Shown: piece after piece, positions 1 through 7,876 of the stretch
Layout of the letters: each line of letters starts with the position of its first letter
Numbering within the stretch: the stretch's first letter is position 1
DNA from: Cyclostephanos tholiformis
Taxonomy: Eukaryota; Bacillariophyta; Thalassiosirophyceae; Thalassiosirales; Thalassiosiraceae
Direction: 5' to 3'
Assembly (NCBI GenBank): GCA_036939975.1
Contig: JALLPB010000620.1
Span: forward strand, 1-15,808
DNA: 15,808 bases
Position numbers and translations under genes: made by a program
The notes under the pieces: generated by a model
The model's input: the letters and a program-made list of their open reading frames with translations, nothing else
What the model was told of the DNA's origin: nothing
Database searches by the model: none

Positions 1-89
1 CAGTGTAAGGGTGCACCCACATGTCCATCCACAGCATATCAGGGTGCTAAAACACTTTGTATATATGTTAATCCCCAATTTACTTCTGT

Positions 90-177
90 CCCCGTTTTAA
101 AACGGGGATTCCCCATTTTAATATGGGGATGCCTCCCTCCCCATTTTAAAATGGGGAATCCCCGTTTTAAAACGGGG
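90..177. repeat. Nested perfect/near-perfect palindrome cluster
   Basis: Four 18-bp palindromes sit in a row at 90-107, 111-128, 139-156 and 160-177. The outer two read CCCCGTTTTAAAACGGGG. The inner ones read CCCCATTTTAATATGGGG and CCCCATTTTAAAATGGGG. Units 1+2 are also the reverse complement of units 3+4, with one mismatch in 39 bp around a 10-nt spacer (129-138), so the block is a palindrome made of palindromes. Similar half-motifs recur at about 453-466 and 491-500. It may be the subterminal region of the integrase-type element that starts 360 bp downstream, or an independent fold-back sequence. No terminal repeat or target duplication was found to decide. Confidence 0.85.
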
Positions 178-538
178 ATTACTTTTTGGCTGGGCTCCCA
201 GTCACGAGACAGAAGCCCCTCCCACCCCCCAAAAAGATAAAATTTTGGCGAGGTTTCTTCCTTCTCCCCATTCAACGCCATCGAAATATATTTCCATTGG
301 AACATTAATAGTAGCCTTGGAGCACCCCCCTCTCACCAAAAATTTAGGCAAATTTTCTTGCCCTGACATCCAACGCAGATCGTGGGCTTATGCTCGCACG
401 ACGTTTTGTTGCGTTGGTAGTTGGCGCAAAATGAAATCGGATCCCCATTTTAATTTCATACTGCTCTCATACTAATCGGGCCGTCACAATATTAAAAGGG
501 GTATCAATTTTAATTCAGCGTGCGCACGGTGTTATCCT
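178..538. other. Non-coding stretch upstream of the transposase gene
   Basis: No ORF here has a convincing protein sequence. The stretch holds scattered echoes of the palindrome motif: ATCCCCATTTTAAT near 453 and, on the other strand, ATACCCCTTTTAAT near 500. These could pair as a loose hairpin just upstream of the transposase start codon. No clear TATA box was recognised. Confidence 0.5.
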
Positions 539-2326
539 ATGATGTCAAAGAAAAAAGGAAAGAAGAAAGGGTTCGTGGGCAGGGGGGGGGAATCACTCGC
601 TGAAGCAGGTGAAGCAGGTAGTTGCGAACGAGAGCGCGTTGATGATGTCAGTGCGAAATCTTCAAACAACGATATTGCTGAAGGGGGTAGTTGCGAACGA
701 GAGCACGTTGATGATGTCAGCAGTGCGAAATCTTCGAACCATGATAAGGATGAAGGTAGTGAGGGAAGTGACCCAGAATGGCACGATAACGAGGACAACG
801 TTGAAAGTAATGCCGATGATGACGATGATGCTGCGGTAAATTTGAAAGATAAGAAGGACTGTAACGATGATGATACGAAACGCGTTCCCAATCTCGATTG
901 GACGATAGAGGGGTTGGACGGGCTAGATGAAAAGCATATCAGGCATAGCAACGCGTTTTATTCGTTGCTTAAGAAGTGGTACGCGGGAAAAGAGTATACT
1001 TCAGTCCTGATGACAAAGGCATCTTACGACAAGATCGTACGGTTCCTAATTTACATGCGCGATGGCGGTGACTGCAGGGAGAGCTACTTAGCGGGGAATT
1101 TGAACGCTTACACCTGGTACAGAAAATACCATGTCTTTACTGTGGGGGGGGATGATAATGCCGTTCTTGTTATTCGTCCAACCAAATTGGGTGCTGTTGA
1201 CGTAACTGCATTGGCATTGTCTTATCTGCAGCAGCCGAGTTATGCCGAGAGGCTGTATGCTGATCTATGGAGAATTCATAAAGAAGATCACTGCAAGGGG
1301 ATTACGTTTTTCTACCGCGTGAGGGATAAAATTGGTAATGTGACAAGGGAGGTCTGTAAAATGTTCACCGATGTCTGTCCTCATTGCGTTGTTGTTTTGA
1401 GCCGCAGGAAGCCAGTTGCGGGGATAAAAAATATTGTTACCGATGGAATGGGTGTTCGTGGGCAGGTTGATTTAATTGACTTCCAAAGTATGCCCGACGG
1501 TGCTTTTAAATTTCTCCTTAATTATATTGATCATGGAGTGAAGAAACTCTCGTCTGTGCCACTTGTGTCGAAACGAGCATCAAGCGTTGCACTTGCGCTT
1601 TTCAATATTTTTACTGAGCAGGGACCACCCAGCATTCTTCAGGCGGATAACGGTGGGGAGTTCAGCAACCATGCTCACGATCATTCAGGGAAGCACCTAT
1701 TACTTGATGACGATTACATTGATCTCATCATCAAAGAGTTGAAGAATCTTTGGCCGGAATGTACGATGGTCCGTGGCTCACCAAGACATTCTGAGTCGAA
1801 TGGAGGAGTTGAACGAGTCAATCAGACAGTTCAAAAAAAATTGGGGGCGTGGATGAATAGTAACAATACAAAACACTGGTCAATAGGGTGCAAGTTGGTG
1901 CAATGGCGATATAACACCCAAATCCACCAAACCATCAAGGATTCACCTTATTGTCTTACTTATGGTATGCACCCTCGCATTGGTATTTCGAACCTTCCCA
2001 TATCTGAGAACATTTTGACGAAGCTGGTGACTGAGGCAAAATACAATGATGTTATTTTGCCAATGGAGCAAAATAAGGCATCATCAGAATCTGTAGCTGG
2101 TGTGGGTGCGGAAGAACCCGAAGACATGTCTTCATTGAAGAAACGTAAGCAATCCCTGAAGGAATCGACAGAGGAATCGAGGGCGGAAGTTAGTGCAAAA
2201 AGAACAGCACTATTTGAATCTCCTGTGGATCTCGCCAAAGACGGGAGTATTGTTTGCAGTCCGGGGGGGGTTGGTGGTAAAGTATTGAGGATGATACTCC
2301 CTTTTATAATCAATGGCTTGAACTAA
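539..2326 (+). CDS. Integrase-type DDE transposase (KRBA2/Ginger-like), C-terminus frameshifted
   Basis: The reading frame is 595 codons from a double ATG. Residues 1-115 are basic (KKKGKKK) then very acidic and low-complexity, containing a duplicated 20-residue unit. A zinc-binding HHCC module follows: H247-x3-H251-x28-C280-x2-C283. The integrase catalytic core has D311 (in QVDLIDF), D370 (in QADNGGEF) and E425 (in NGGVERVN), i.e. D-x58-D-x54-E. The motif set QVDLID, DNGGEF, GSPRH and GGVERVN matches cellular KRBA2-like integrases and Ginger-type DNA transposons better than retroviral integrases. No protease or reverse transcriptase lies beside it, so a cut-and-paste DNA element is more likely than an LTR element. 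The C-terminal Ser/Glu/Lys-rich tail ends abruptly after a G8 run, and a coding-like tail continues in another frame (2281-2451). All catalytic residues are present, but C-terminal decay makes activity uncertain. Confidence 0.85.
   Translation: MMSKKKGKKKGFVGRGGESLAEAGEAGSCERERVDDVSAKSSNNDIAEGGSCEREHVDDVSSAKSSNHDKDEGSEGSDPEWHDNEDNVESNADDDDDAAVNLKDKKDCNDDDTKRVPNLDWTIEGLDGLDEKHIRHSNAFYSLLKKWYAGKEYTSVLMTKASYDKIVRFLIYMRDGGDCRESYLAGNLNAYTWYRKYHVFTVGGDDNAVLVIRPTKLGAVDVTALALSYLQQPSYAERLYADLWRIHKEDHCKGITFFYRVRDKIGNVTREVCKMFTDVCPHCVVVLSRRKPVAGIKNIVTDGMGVRGQVDLIDFQSMPDGAFKFLLNYIDHGVKKLSSVPLVSKRASSVALALFNIFTEQGPPSILQADNGGEFSNHAHDHSGKHLLLDDDYIDLIIKELKNLWPECTMVRGSPRHSESNGGVERVNQTVQKKLGAWMNSNNTKHWSIGCKLVQWRYNTQIHQTIKDSPYCLTYGMHPRIGISNLPISENILTKLVTEAKYNDVILPMEQNKASSESVAGVGAEEPEDMSSLKKRKQSLKESTEESRAEVSAKRTALFESPVDLAKDGSIVCSPGGVGGKVLRMILPFIINGLN
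617..745 (+). repeat. Tandem duplication inside the transposase N-terminus (period 69 bp)
   Basis: Two copies of a roughly 57-60-bp unit beginning GGTAGTTGCGAACGAGAGC lie at about 617-673 and 686-745. The second carries one G-to-A change in GAGCGC and an inserted AGC codon. They encode GSCERERVDDVS-AKSSN and GSCEREHVDDVSSAKSSN. The few differences preserve the frame, so the duplication is recent relative to the element. Confidence 0.9.
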
Positions 2327-2451
2327 TCAATGAGCGTGAAGAGGCCATTGATATTACTGAAATCTCCAACGCTAGAGTAAATAAGGTCTTCCCGATCATC
2401 TATTGCACCAACAACAAAGACGTAGCTGATGAATCCAACTGGGCTCCCTGA
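2281..2451 (+). pseudogene. Out-of-frame C-terminal continuation of the transposase
   Basis: A 56-codon open stretch runs in the +2 frame relative to the upstream ORF and ends in TGA at 2449-2451. Its translation (SIEDDTPFYNQWLELINERE... ending SNWAP) looks like real protein: aromatic residues, mixed charge, no low complexity. It has no ATG of its own at the start and is preceded directly by TAA at 2278-2280. It is most simply the original C-terminus separated by an indel at about 2279-2286, just after the G8 tract. A tiny intron is the alternative. Confidence 0.6.
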
Positions 2452-3249
2452 AGAAGAGCACAATTATAGGTGGTAATAAATTTGCTCTCCCCCCCTTATT
2501 TGGAACTCCCCTCACCACCATCGCTCTCCCCCTCTATCACCTGTCATGTTCTCCCACCGCTTGTGGTTGGTTGTTGCGTATTTTTTTGCTCAGGTCTCAT
2601 CGTCGTATCGTCATCGTCGATTGCACATGCCCCCCCCCTCCCCCCGAGCTCTAATTTGATTGTTGATTGTGTCCGAAAATTGCCACCACCATCAACTCAC
2701 ACAGCTCTACGACAGCGATGTGGATGACATCCATCCCCCCTCCCCTCTCCCGCCAACGGCCATCGACGTTGTTGCGACGACAAACAGGAACGACAGCACG
2801 ACCACTATCCGGAGGTGGACGTCGGTGGCGGCGTCCTCCAAAGACGACGATGACAAGAAAATAAAAAAGGAACATCGCCCACGTCGTCTCAACCCTCCCC
2901 TGCCCCTCCCCCCCACGGTCGCAGTCCCTCCTCCATCCTCCCTCCCCCCTCTCGCCCGAGGACGCGACGAGTTAATTATCGTCGACGAGGGGACGATCGA
3001 CGACGCCCCCCCCCGCGGTCGCGGTCGCATCATTTGCCGCGCCTCCCCTCCCGGGGTCGTCTCACCTGCGCGCTACCACCCAAATGGATTCGAACGGCCG
3101 CGGATGCCGATGGACGACAAGTCGGCGGCGGCTTTATTGATGGGGGGGGAGGAGCGGGTGGTGTATTTTTTTAGGAGGGGAGGAGGCTGGAGGAATGTTT
3201 TTGGAGTCGGCGAGGAAGTCACACTGAACTTCCCGCCACTCTATGTAGC
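2452..3249. other. Pyrimidine/C-run-rich region, no supported gene
   Basis: The stretch is dominated by C homopolymers (for example near 2488, 2629-2647, 2907 and 3007) and CT-rich tracts, followed by a G8 run at 3142-3149. A 205-codon frame ending at 3277 (+) is open but begins with TTG rather than ATG. It translates to Pro/Arg/Asp-rich low-complexity sequence without a recognisable domain, and overlapping frames on both strands are equally open, as expected from base composition. I see no supported gene here. Confidence 0.55.
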
Positions 3250-3447
3250 CCCACGGTGCCGGTTCTGCTGCAGGTAGGAATTGTTAGAGTACACTTTGCG
3301 TACCTAAACCTGCAAATATTAAAAATACCAAACTCAATACTGACCTCCCACGTGGCTACCGTAGAAAAAAGTATGCATACCTAGGGGTTTAGGTACGAAA
3401 AGTGTACCCTCGGCACCGTGGGAACCAATAATGTGTACCTAAACCCC
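3250..3447. repeat. Inverted-repeat cluster with GTACCTAAACC core
   Basis: GTACACTTTGCGTACCTAAACC (3289-3310) is repeated inverted at 3386-3407 with 21 of 22 bases matching. The inversion continues outward: CCCACGGTGCCG (3250-3261) pairs with CGGCACCGTGGG (3411-3422), with about 27 extra bases in the left arm. A third copy, GTACCTAAACCCC (3435-3447), is a perfect 13-bp inverted partner of 3384-3396. The structure could be the end of a MITE-like element or a strong hairpin between genes. Confidence 0.8.
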
Positions 3448-3938
3448 GGGTAAGGATCAGTACTTTCGCCCTGTAGAATATCCGAATATCGACCGATGAA
3501 CCACTCTTAGTGTTTTACTTTTTTGGTTTCTGTTTCTTCGAAACTTCCTCAGGGATCATCGGGATGAATATGGAAATCCCACATATCGACAACGTACAAC
3601 CTCCTGTTCCTTCAACTTCAGAGAGAAATTACGACTAGAGATATGGTACCTCTAATCCGCCCTTCAAATTAATGGCGTACAATATGTATGATCTGGAGAT
3701 AATACCTAATAATATTCTTATTATTAAAATATATTACTACCTAGAGTACCTATTTATTGTGTACCGTCGTATCTCTATGTCATCAAAATATAGACAGTAT
3801 AGTACTACCAAACCATCAATCCATTTTTTGCTATGACCTCAAAATCTCCTGAGGATAAAAGACTGGAAAATCATTGCCGCCGCTATCGAAACGACGATTT
3901 TTCATCTGAGATCAACATTTTTTAAGCCGGAACCCTAA
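3448..3938. other. Intergenic region upstream of the ARM-repeat gene
   Basis: AT-rich DNA with ATTATTAAAATATATTA-type sequence near 3715-3740 and no convincing ORF. A 30-codon ATG frame starts at 3834 but lacks a splice donor to join the downstream gene. A polypyrimidine-AG (TTTTTAG, 3951-3957) lies just ahead of the next gene's open frame and could be a 3' splice site for an unseen 5' exon. This stretch presumably holds the promoter or 5' UTR of that gene. Confidence 0.45.
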
Positions 3939-4022
3939 ACTTGTATTTTATTTTTAGGAGGCAGCACATCTTTGGAAGGAAACATAATCGGAATTCCCAC
4001 TAATTTATTTTCTGGCCGCGCG

Positions 4023-6461
4023 ATGTCGTCAGACAATCATAATAATATTTCCTCGACTGACAGCTTCAATATTTTTTCCCAACTCAACGATGATGAGGTT
4101 GACGAAGCCCTTGACGACACCCTCAACTTCGATTTGGACTTTGATGCTGTCGCGGAAAGCATGGGGCATGCCTTGCCGAACATTGATTTGGGCGAGATGG
4201 GGAGTCTGGGAACTCGAAGCCCGAGCCCATCTGGATCAGCGAGTGCCTTTAGTATGGGCTCAAAGCGCAGTCGCGCCGAGTTTGACAGCGAGAGTGAATG
4301 TGACAGTGAAAGGTATGCAAACGCAAAACGTATGGTGTTCCATTCCGGACCTGAATCAAGTTTTAGCTTTGGTCAGTCGTATCAGGACGAAGACTATGCC
4401 ACCAAGGTCATTCAACGGGATCGAGAGCGTGAGGGCCGCTGTCACCAATGTGGATTGGAGACTCACAAGCTCGTCATGGGTAGACTTGGGGTGGAACTGC
4501 AACCCCTGACTATTGAGGGCGAAGTTTTTGATGGGAGATGCTTGCTTTGTGATCCGTTGACAGAGGGGGAAATAGCGACAACTAATGCGGAAAATTCGCC
4601 AGCACCTCCCAAGACGGGAGGGAGGAATAAAGGGGAGTCCGCTTCTCTTGATGACGGCAGATCTGAGATTAATGCCAGCAAAAGCAAGCAAACACCCCAA
4701 CCCCCACCACGCGGGAATAACCTGGGCCCTAATATGAGCAATCGCCCCCCTCCCCCTCCTCCTCACCAACATCAGTGGCAAAATTTGCGCAGCGAACAAC
4801 CAACACCCAATCTACCCTTCCACCAGGATGCTCTCTCAAGGCGATCAGGGAAGTTTACTCCCACTCCCAACCAATATCATTCCAAAATGGCTTTGGCGAA
4901 GCAGGCGCAACTGCCTAGGAGGCATTCGTCGATGGAACATGCCAGATTGGTATGCGGCGATACGAATAATCGACGACCAGTTAAGAGTAATGGCCCAAGA
5001 TCTTACAGTGGAGGTGGAATGCCTGGACCACCTCCATTGGGGGACGGCACTGGGCTGTGGGCCCAACTTACGTCCGATCACAATCCTTCAAACGAGAGCG
5101 TGTCCTCAGTTACTCGCGTGGAAGTAGAGAGGTCTCCGTCCCTTCTCAACGGTGGTAATATTGTTGAAAAGGATGATAGCTACAGCAGAACTATTCATTA
5201 CAATAAAAGTTCAAGCAAATCTAGTGGCGTTGGCATGGCCCTTAAGTGCACGGAAACAATTCCAGATTCAGAGCATCATCTTAGCGCGCCACAACAGCAT
5301 CCTCAAACACCGCACTTACTCAATCGTTCGCCTTTAGACCCATCATCATCATCCAGTAGGATGGCATTGCGATCTCCTCAGGTCCCGGCAAACATGAATA
5401 ATAGGAATTTTGCTATGAGAGGGGGCAATGGCAATCTAACACCTAAATCGATACCCAGTGTTCAGGATATACTCACCTCAGTGGGAACTGTACCCCAAGC
5501 GGTCAGATTGGCTCACAGTAAGCTGCAATCTAGCATATATCATCATCACATTTTTCCAATGGACGAAGATATGGAAAGGGCCCATGTCGAAAAGACACTT
5601 ATATACCTCGAATCTGGAGGTGGGGACATTTGCGACATTGTTGTTGCTATGAGACGATTCCCATTTTCTCTCGCTGTCCAACGCTCTGCGTGTGAGAAGT
5701 TGTATGCACATTGCTTCGATCAGGAACACGCCCATGCCATTGGACTAGTTGGTGGGATACGTACTATCATCGATGCAATGGAGCATCATCCCAATGATGC
5801 GAAACTGCTGCATGCCTGTACTGATATGATGAAGCATCTTGCAATGGCGAGCACGTTTAACACAGACATGCTCGATCGCATGGGATCCGTGGGGATAATT
5901 ATTTCGACAATGGAACGTCATCCGAAGAATGCCGTGTTACTTGAATCATGCTGTTGGGCCATGGAAAGATTGACTCAAAGTCCGTCACCTGAGCTGAAAT
6001 TGCGCTGGGCTAAAGGTGGAGGAATCCATGCCGCGATGAAGGCAGTTGAAACTTTTCCCAATAATGAATCATTGCTCAGAGCTGCATTTCACTGTTTGAG
6101 GCAACTGGGGTACAATCCCTCATCCTACGGCTCTAATTCTCAAAGTCTTCCGCAGCAGCAGCGACAAACAGGCTCGAACCCCCAGCCACAACAAATTCCG
6201 TCAAATACTTCAGTTAGGAGTAATGGTGGAGGGAATGGCGGTGGAGTGATGCCTCTGCCTCGCGGGGGTAGAATGAATGGGGCAAATATCATGCAAAATA
6301 TGCATAACAATTACATGATGGGAGACAGCCTCATGATGGGAAACAGCATGAGCAATGTCGCTAACACCATGATTGGCAATAATAATAATACCACGAGGGG
6401 CAATAATGATTCTATGGGTAACAGCAACATTCGCCGCATGCAGAATGAAGAAAGGTATTGA
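4023..6461 (+). CDS. Paired-CxxC zinc-binding protein with C-terminal ARM-like repeats
   Basis: The product is 812 aa from ATG 4023. The frame is open back to 3939, but no earlier in-frame ATG exists, so a 5' exon joined at the TTTTTAG acceptor is possible. An acidic N-terminus is followed by C140-x2-C143 (RCHQCGLETHK) and C173-x2-C176 (GRCLLCDPL), a CxxC/CxxC module I associate with diatom proteins of unknown function. Residues about 190-490 are disordered, rich in Pro, Ser, His and Asn. Residues about 514-698 hold four ARM-like helical repeats with the recurring pattern AM..hP.na.LL..ac..m..L, spaced about 43-46 residues. The tail is rich in Asn, Met and Gly. No enzyme motif is present. ARM repeats bind protein partners, so a scaffold or regulatory role is inferred. 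A cryptic downstream exon may replace the last two codons. Confidence 0.85.
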   Translation: MSSDNHNNISSTDSFNIFSQLNDDEVDEALDDTLNFDLDFDAVAESMGHALPNIDLGEMGSLGTRSPSPSGSASAFSMGSKRSRAEFDSESECDSERYANAKRMVFHSGPESSFSFGQSYQDEDYATKVIQRDREREGRCHQCGLETHKLVMGRLGVELQPLTIEGEVFDGRCLLCDPLTEGEIATTNAENSPAPPKTGGRNKGESASLDDGRSEINASKSKQTPQPPPRGNNLGPNMSNRPPPPPPHQHQWQNLRSEQPTPNLPFHQDALSRRSGKFTPTPNQYHSKMALAKQAQLPRRHSSMEHARLVCGDTNNRRPVKSNGPRSYSGGGMPGPPPLGDGTGLWAQLTSDHNPSNESVSSVTRVEVERSPSLLNGGNIVEKDDSYSRTIHYNKSSSKSSGVGMALKCTETIPDSEHHLSAPQQHPQTPHLLNRSPLDPSSSSSRMALRSPQVPANMNNRNFAMRGGNGNLTPKSIPSVQDILTSVGTVPQAVRLAHSKLQSSIYHHHIFPMDEDMERAHVEKTLIYLESGGGDICDIVVAMRRFPFSLAVQRSACEKLYAHCFDQEHAHAIGLVGGIRTIIDAMEHHPNDAKLLHACTDMMKHLAMASTFNTDMLDRMGSVGIIISTMERHPKNAVLLESCCWAMERLTQSPSPELKLRWAKGGGIHAAMKAVETFPNNESLLRAAFHCLRQLGYNPSSYGSNSQSLPQQQRQTGSNPQPQQIPSNTSVRSNGGGNGGGVMPLPRGGRMNGANIMQNMHNNYMMGDSLMMGNSMSNVANTMIGNNNNTTRGNNDSMGNSNIRRMQNEERY

Positions 6462-6662
6462 GAGTGTGCATCCCACTGAATAGTAGGTGTTTTGATTGTA
6501 AACCTCCGTGCAGAATTATAAGCCAGAGAAAAAGCTGAAGAGGCAATAGCCCAAGTTCTTGGAAGAGATGTTGTTACAGACAATGTCGTATTGATTTTTT
6601 GCATGCCAAATACTTGTGCTAAGACAATAGGTCTTTCTTTGACAGATGAGCTTGCTGCCTAA
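6455..6662 (+). other. Candidate intron (6455-6526) and terminal exon (6527-6662) of the ARM-repeat gene
   Basis: The last codons of the ARM gene contain AAAG|GTATTG. Removing 6455-6526 (72 nt, GT..CAG, ending AAGCCAG) joins ...MQNEE-R to EKAEEAIAQVLGRDVV and 37 further codons, stopping at TAA 6660-6662. The exon frame is open throughout, is protein-like, and continues the charged helix started by MQNEER. Unspliced, the stop is two codons past the donor. This is an inference from frame and splice signals only, and the exon's sequence is not one I recognise. Confidence 0.45.
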
Positions 6663-7109
6663 TTACACAAGACTGAATTTCCAGGTTGGTTGGGACAAGT
6701 ATGATAAAACTTTTAACACATGTAGTACCTAGTAGGTGACTGTCAAAATTCACTTAGAACTTATACCCCTTTAATTCAGGATTTATTTAGGACAAATTTA
6801 GGCTACCCCCCATCCAAAGCCGAGGTGTGCTGCCTATGGTGATTTTGGTAGTTTGGTCACTTGACCTTTCCTGCCATGAGTGGAGTGGAGAGAATGGAGT
6901 GGAGTGGAAATGTGGGTATGCTACGTCGACCATGGTGCTCTTTGCATTCATCGATGATGATGACAATCAATTGAGTCTTTGTCATATTCTGCTGATAATA
7001 TTATTACTACAATATCATCATAATAATAATCAAGACCGCCACTACCTTCATTGATCAGCAATTGTGCAACCGCAGGAATCTCAGTGAAAGAGACTATACC
7101 AGAATGCTG
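6663..7109. other. Intergenic AT-rich region with GGAGT repeat
   Basis: No gene is supported. It contains a short GAGTGG-type imperfect repeat at 6878-6908 (GAGTGGAGTGGAGAGAATGG and continuation) and AT-rich trinucleotide-like sequence at about 6995-7030. The right end probably includes the decayed 5' part of the Harbinger-like transposase. Confidence 0.5.
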
Positions 7110-7705
7110 ATTCAACGTCTTTTATCCATCTGACAGGATTGAGCCGATGCACCTTTGTGATGTTTATGGATTATCTATTTGACCTGGATGACATTGCTCA
7201 ATGTCGCCATCGTGGATGGCCACCTTTATTGAGTCCAGAGAGCTATCTTGAACTACTTCTTTTTTACTTGGGGAGCACAATGAATTATAAATATCTTTGC
7301 ATGAATTTTGGCATCACCCATCTATTTGCAACCGTGCAATAAATTGGATGCTTAAAAACTGTGCGGGCACTGAGGCTGAGGGAGCATCCATTCACAAGGG
7401 TACAATTCTCCAACAGAGAGAAAATTGTGAGGGACTATGCCAATATGGTCCAGGTCATAGAATTTCTTGTGGATGATATCATGCTAGGTTTCATGGACAG
7501 GGTTTCAATCCCAGCCAAGTGCACAGATGATCATACTATTGACCAGAAAGTGATGTATTTCAGCTATGATTACAACATGATGGTGAATAATGTGTTTGCT
7601 TATGGCCCAGATGGGAAAGTATTCTTTGCAGGTATCAATTTTCTCGGGAGTTGGGCAGACAGGAGTTTGATGGCATGATTCTTGCATCAGATGAGGAGGA
7701 GAATG
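7110..7705 (+). pseudogene. PIF/Harbinger-like DDE transposase relic
   Basis: Coding similarity passes through several frames: RIEPMHLCDVY (about 7137-7170), then DYLFDLDDIAQCRHRGWPP to NYKYLCMNFGITH, a frame switch into CNRAINWMLK (about 7328-7360), and another switch into the stretch from VRALRLREHPF to FGSWADRSLMA-type sequence (7361-7678). The GFMDRVSIPAKCTDD and NNVFAYGPDGKVFFAGINF-GSWAD blocks resemble the first half of the catalytic domain of DDE_Tnp_4 (Harbinger/IS5-related) transposases, where the Asp in GFMD is the first catalytic residue. A stop replaces a codon at 7676-7678, and weak similarity (FLHQM) continues a little further before being lost. The second and third acidic residues cannot be identified. 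At least three frameshifts and a stop make it a dead, 3'-truncated copy. Terminal inverted repeats were not found. Confidence 0.75.
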
Positions 7706-7876
7706 CTTTCATATTGAAGGAGAGCACAAGTGGTGATAACATATACTTCCTAGATTTATGAGCTTGTGCTCAGATGTACTCTAGAGGAAGAGGGTGCTGG
7801 TGGTTGGCGCCATTTGTGGCTGTGATGTCAGCAGAGGGAAGGCAGATGGCCAGACTATCCTGGCCTGTGATCTTAA
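7706..7876. other. Unassigned junction between two transposon relics
   Basis: No recognisable coding sequence. This short stretch separates the decayed Harbinger-like transposase (+) from the 3' end of the Copia-like polyprotein (-). It is where a 3' LTR of the retrotransposon would be expected, but I found no matching copy at the other end of the element. Confidence 0.4.

Noticed and set aside
39..475. ORFs of 76-88 codons across the palindrome region
   Set aside because: They are composition- and palindrome-driven, partly without ATG, and translate to no recognisable protein.
539..2326. Retroviral or LTR-retrotransposon pol fragment as the identity of the integrase ORF
   Set aside because: No protease, reverse transcriptase or LTR lies nearby, and the motif set and D-to-E spacing fit KRBA2/Ginger-like integrases better.
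2660..3277. A 205-codon plus-strand open frame rich in Pro, Arg and Asp
   Set aside because: It begins with TTG, lacks any recognisable domain, is driven by C-rich low-complexity DNA, and overlapping frames on both strands are just as open.
3834..3929. A short ATG frame (MTSKSPEDKRLENHCRRYRN...) as a 5' exon of the ARM-repeat gene
   Set aside because: It contains no GT that could serve as a donor before its stop, so it cannot be spliced to the TTTTTAG acceptor at 3957. At most it is an upstream ORF.
7706..7876. A 3' LTR of the Copia-like element
   Set aside because: No direct-repeat partner is visible near 12060-12180 or beyond the inverted-repeat element, and no primer-binding site was recognised.
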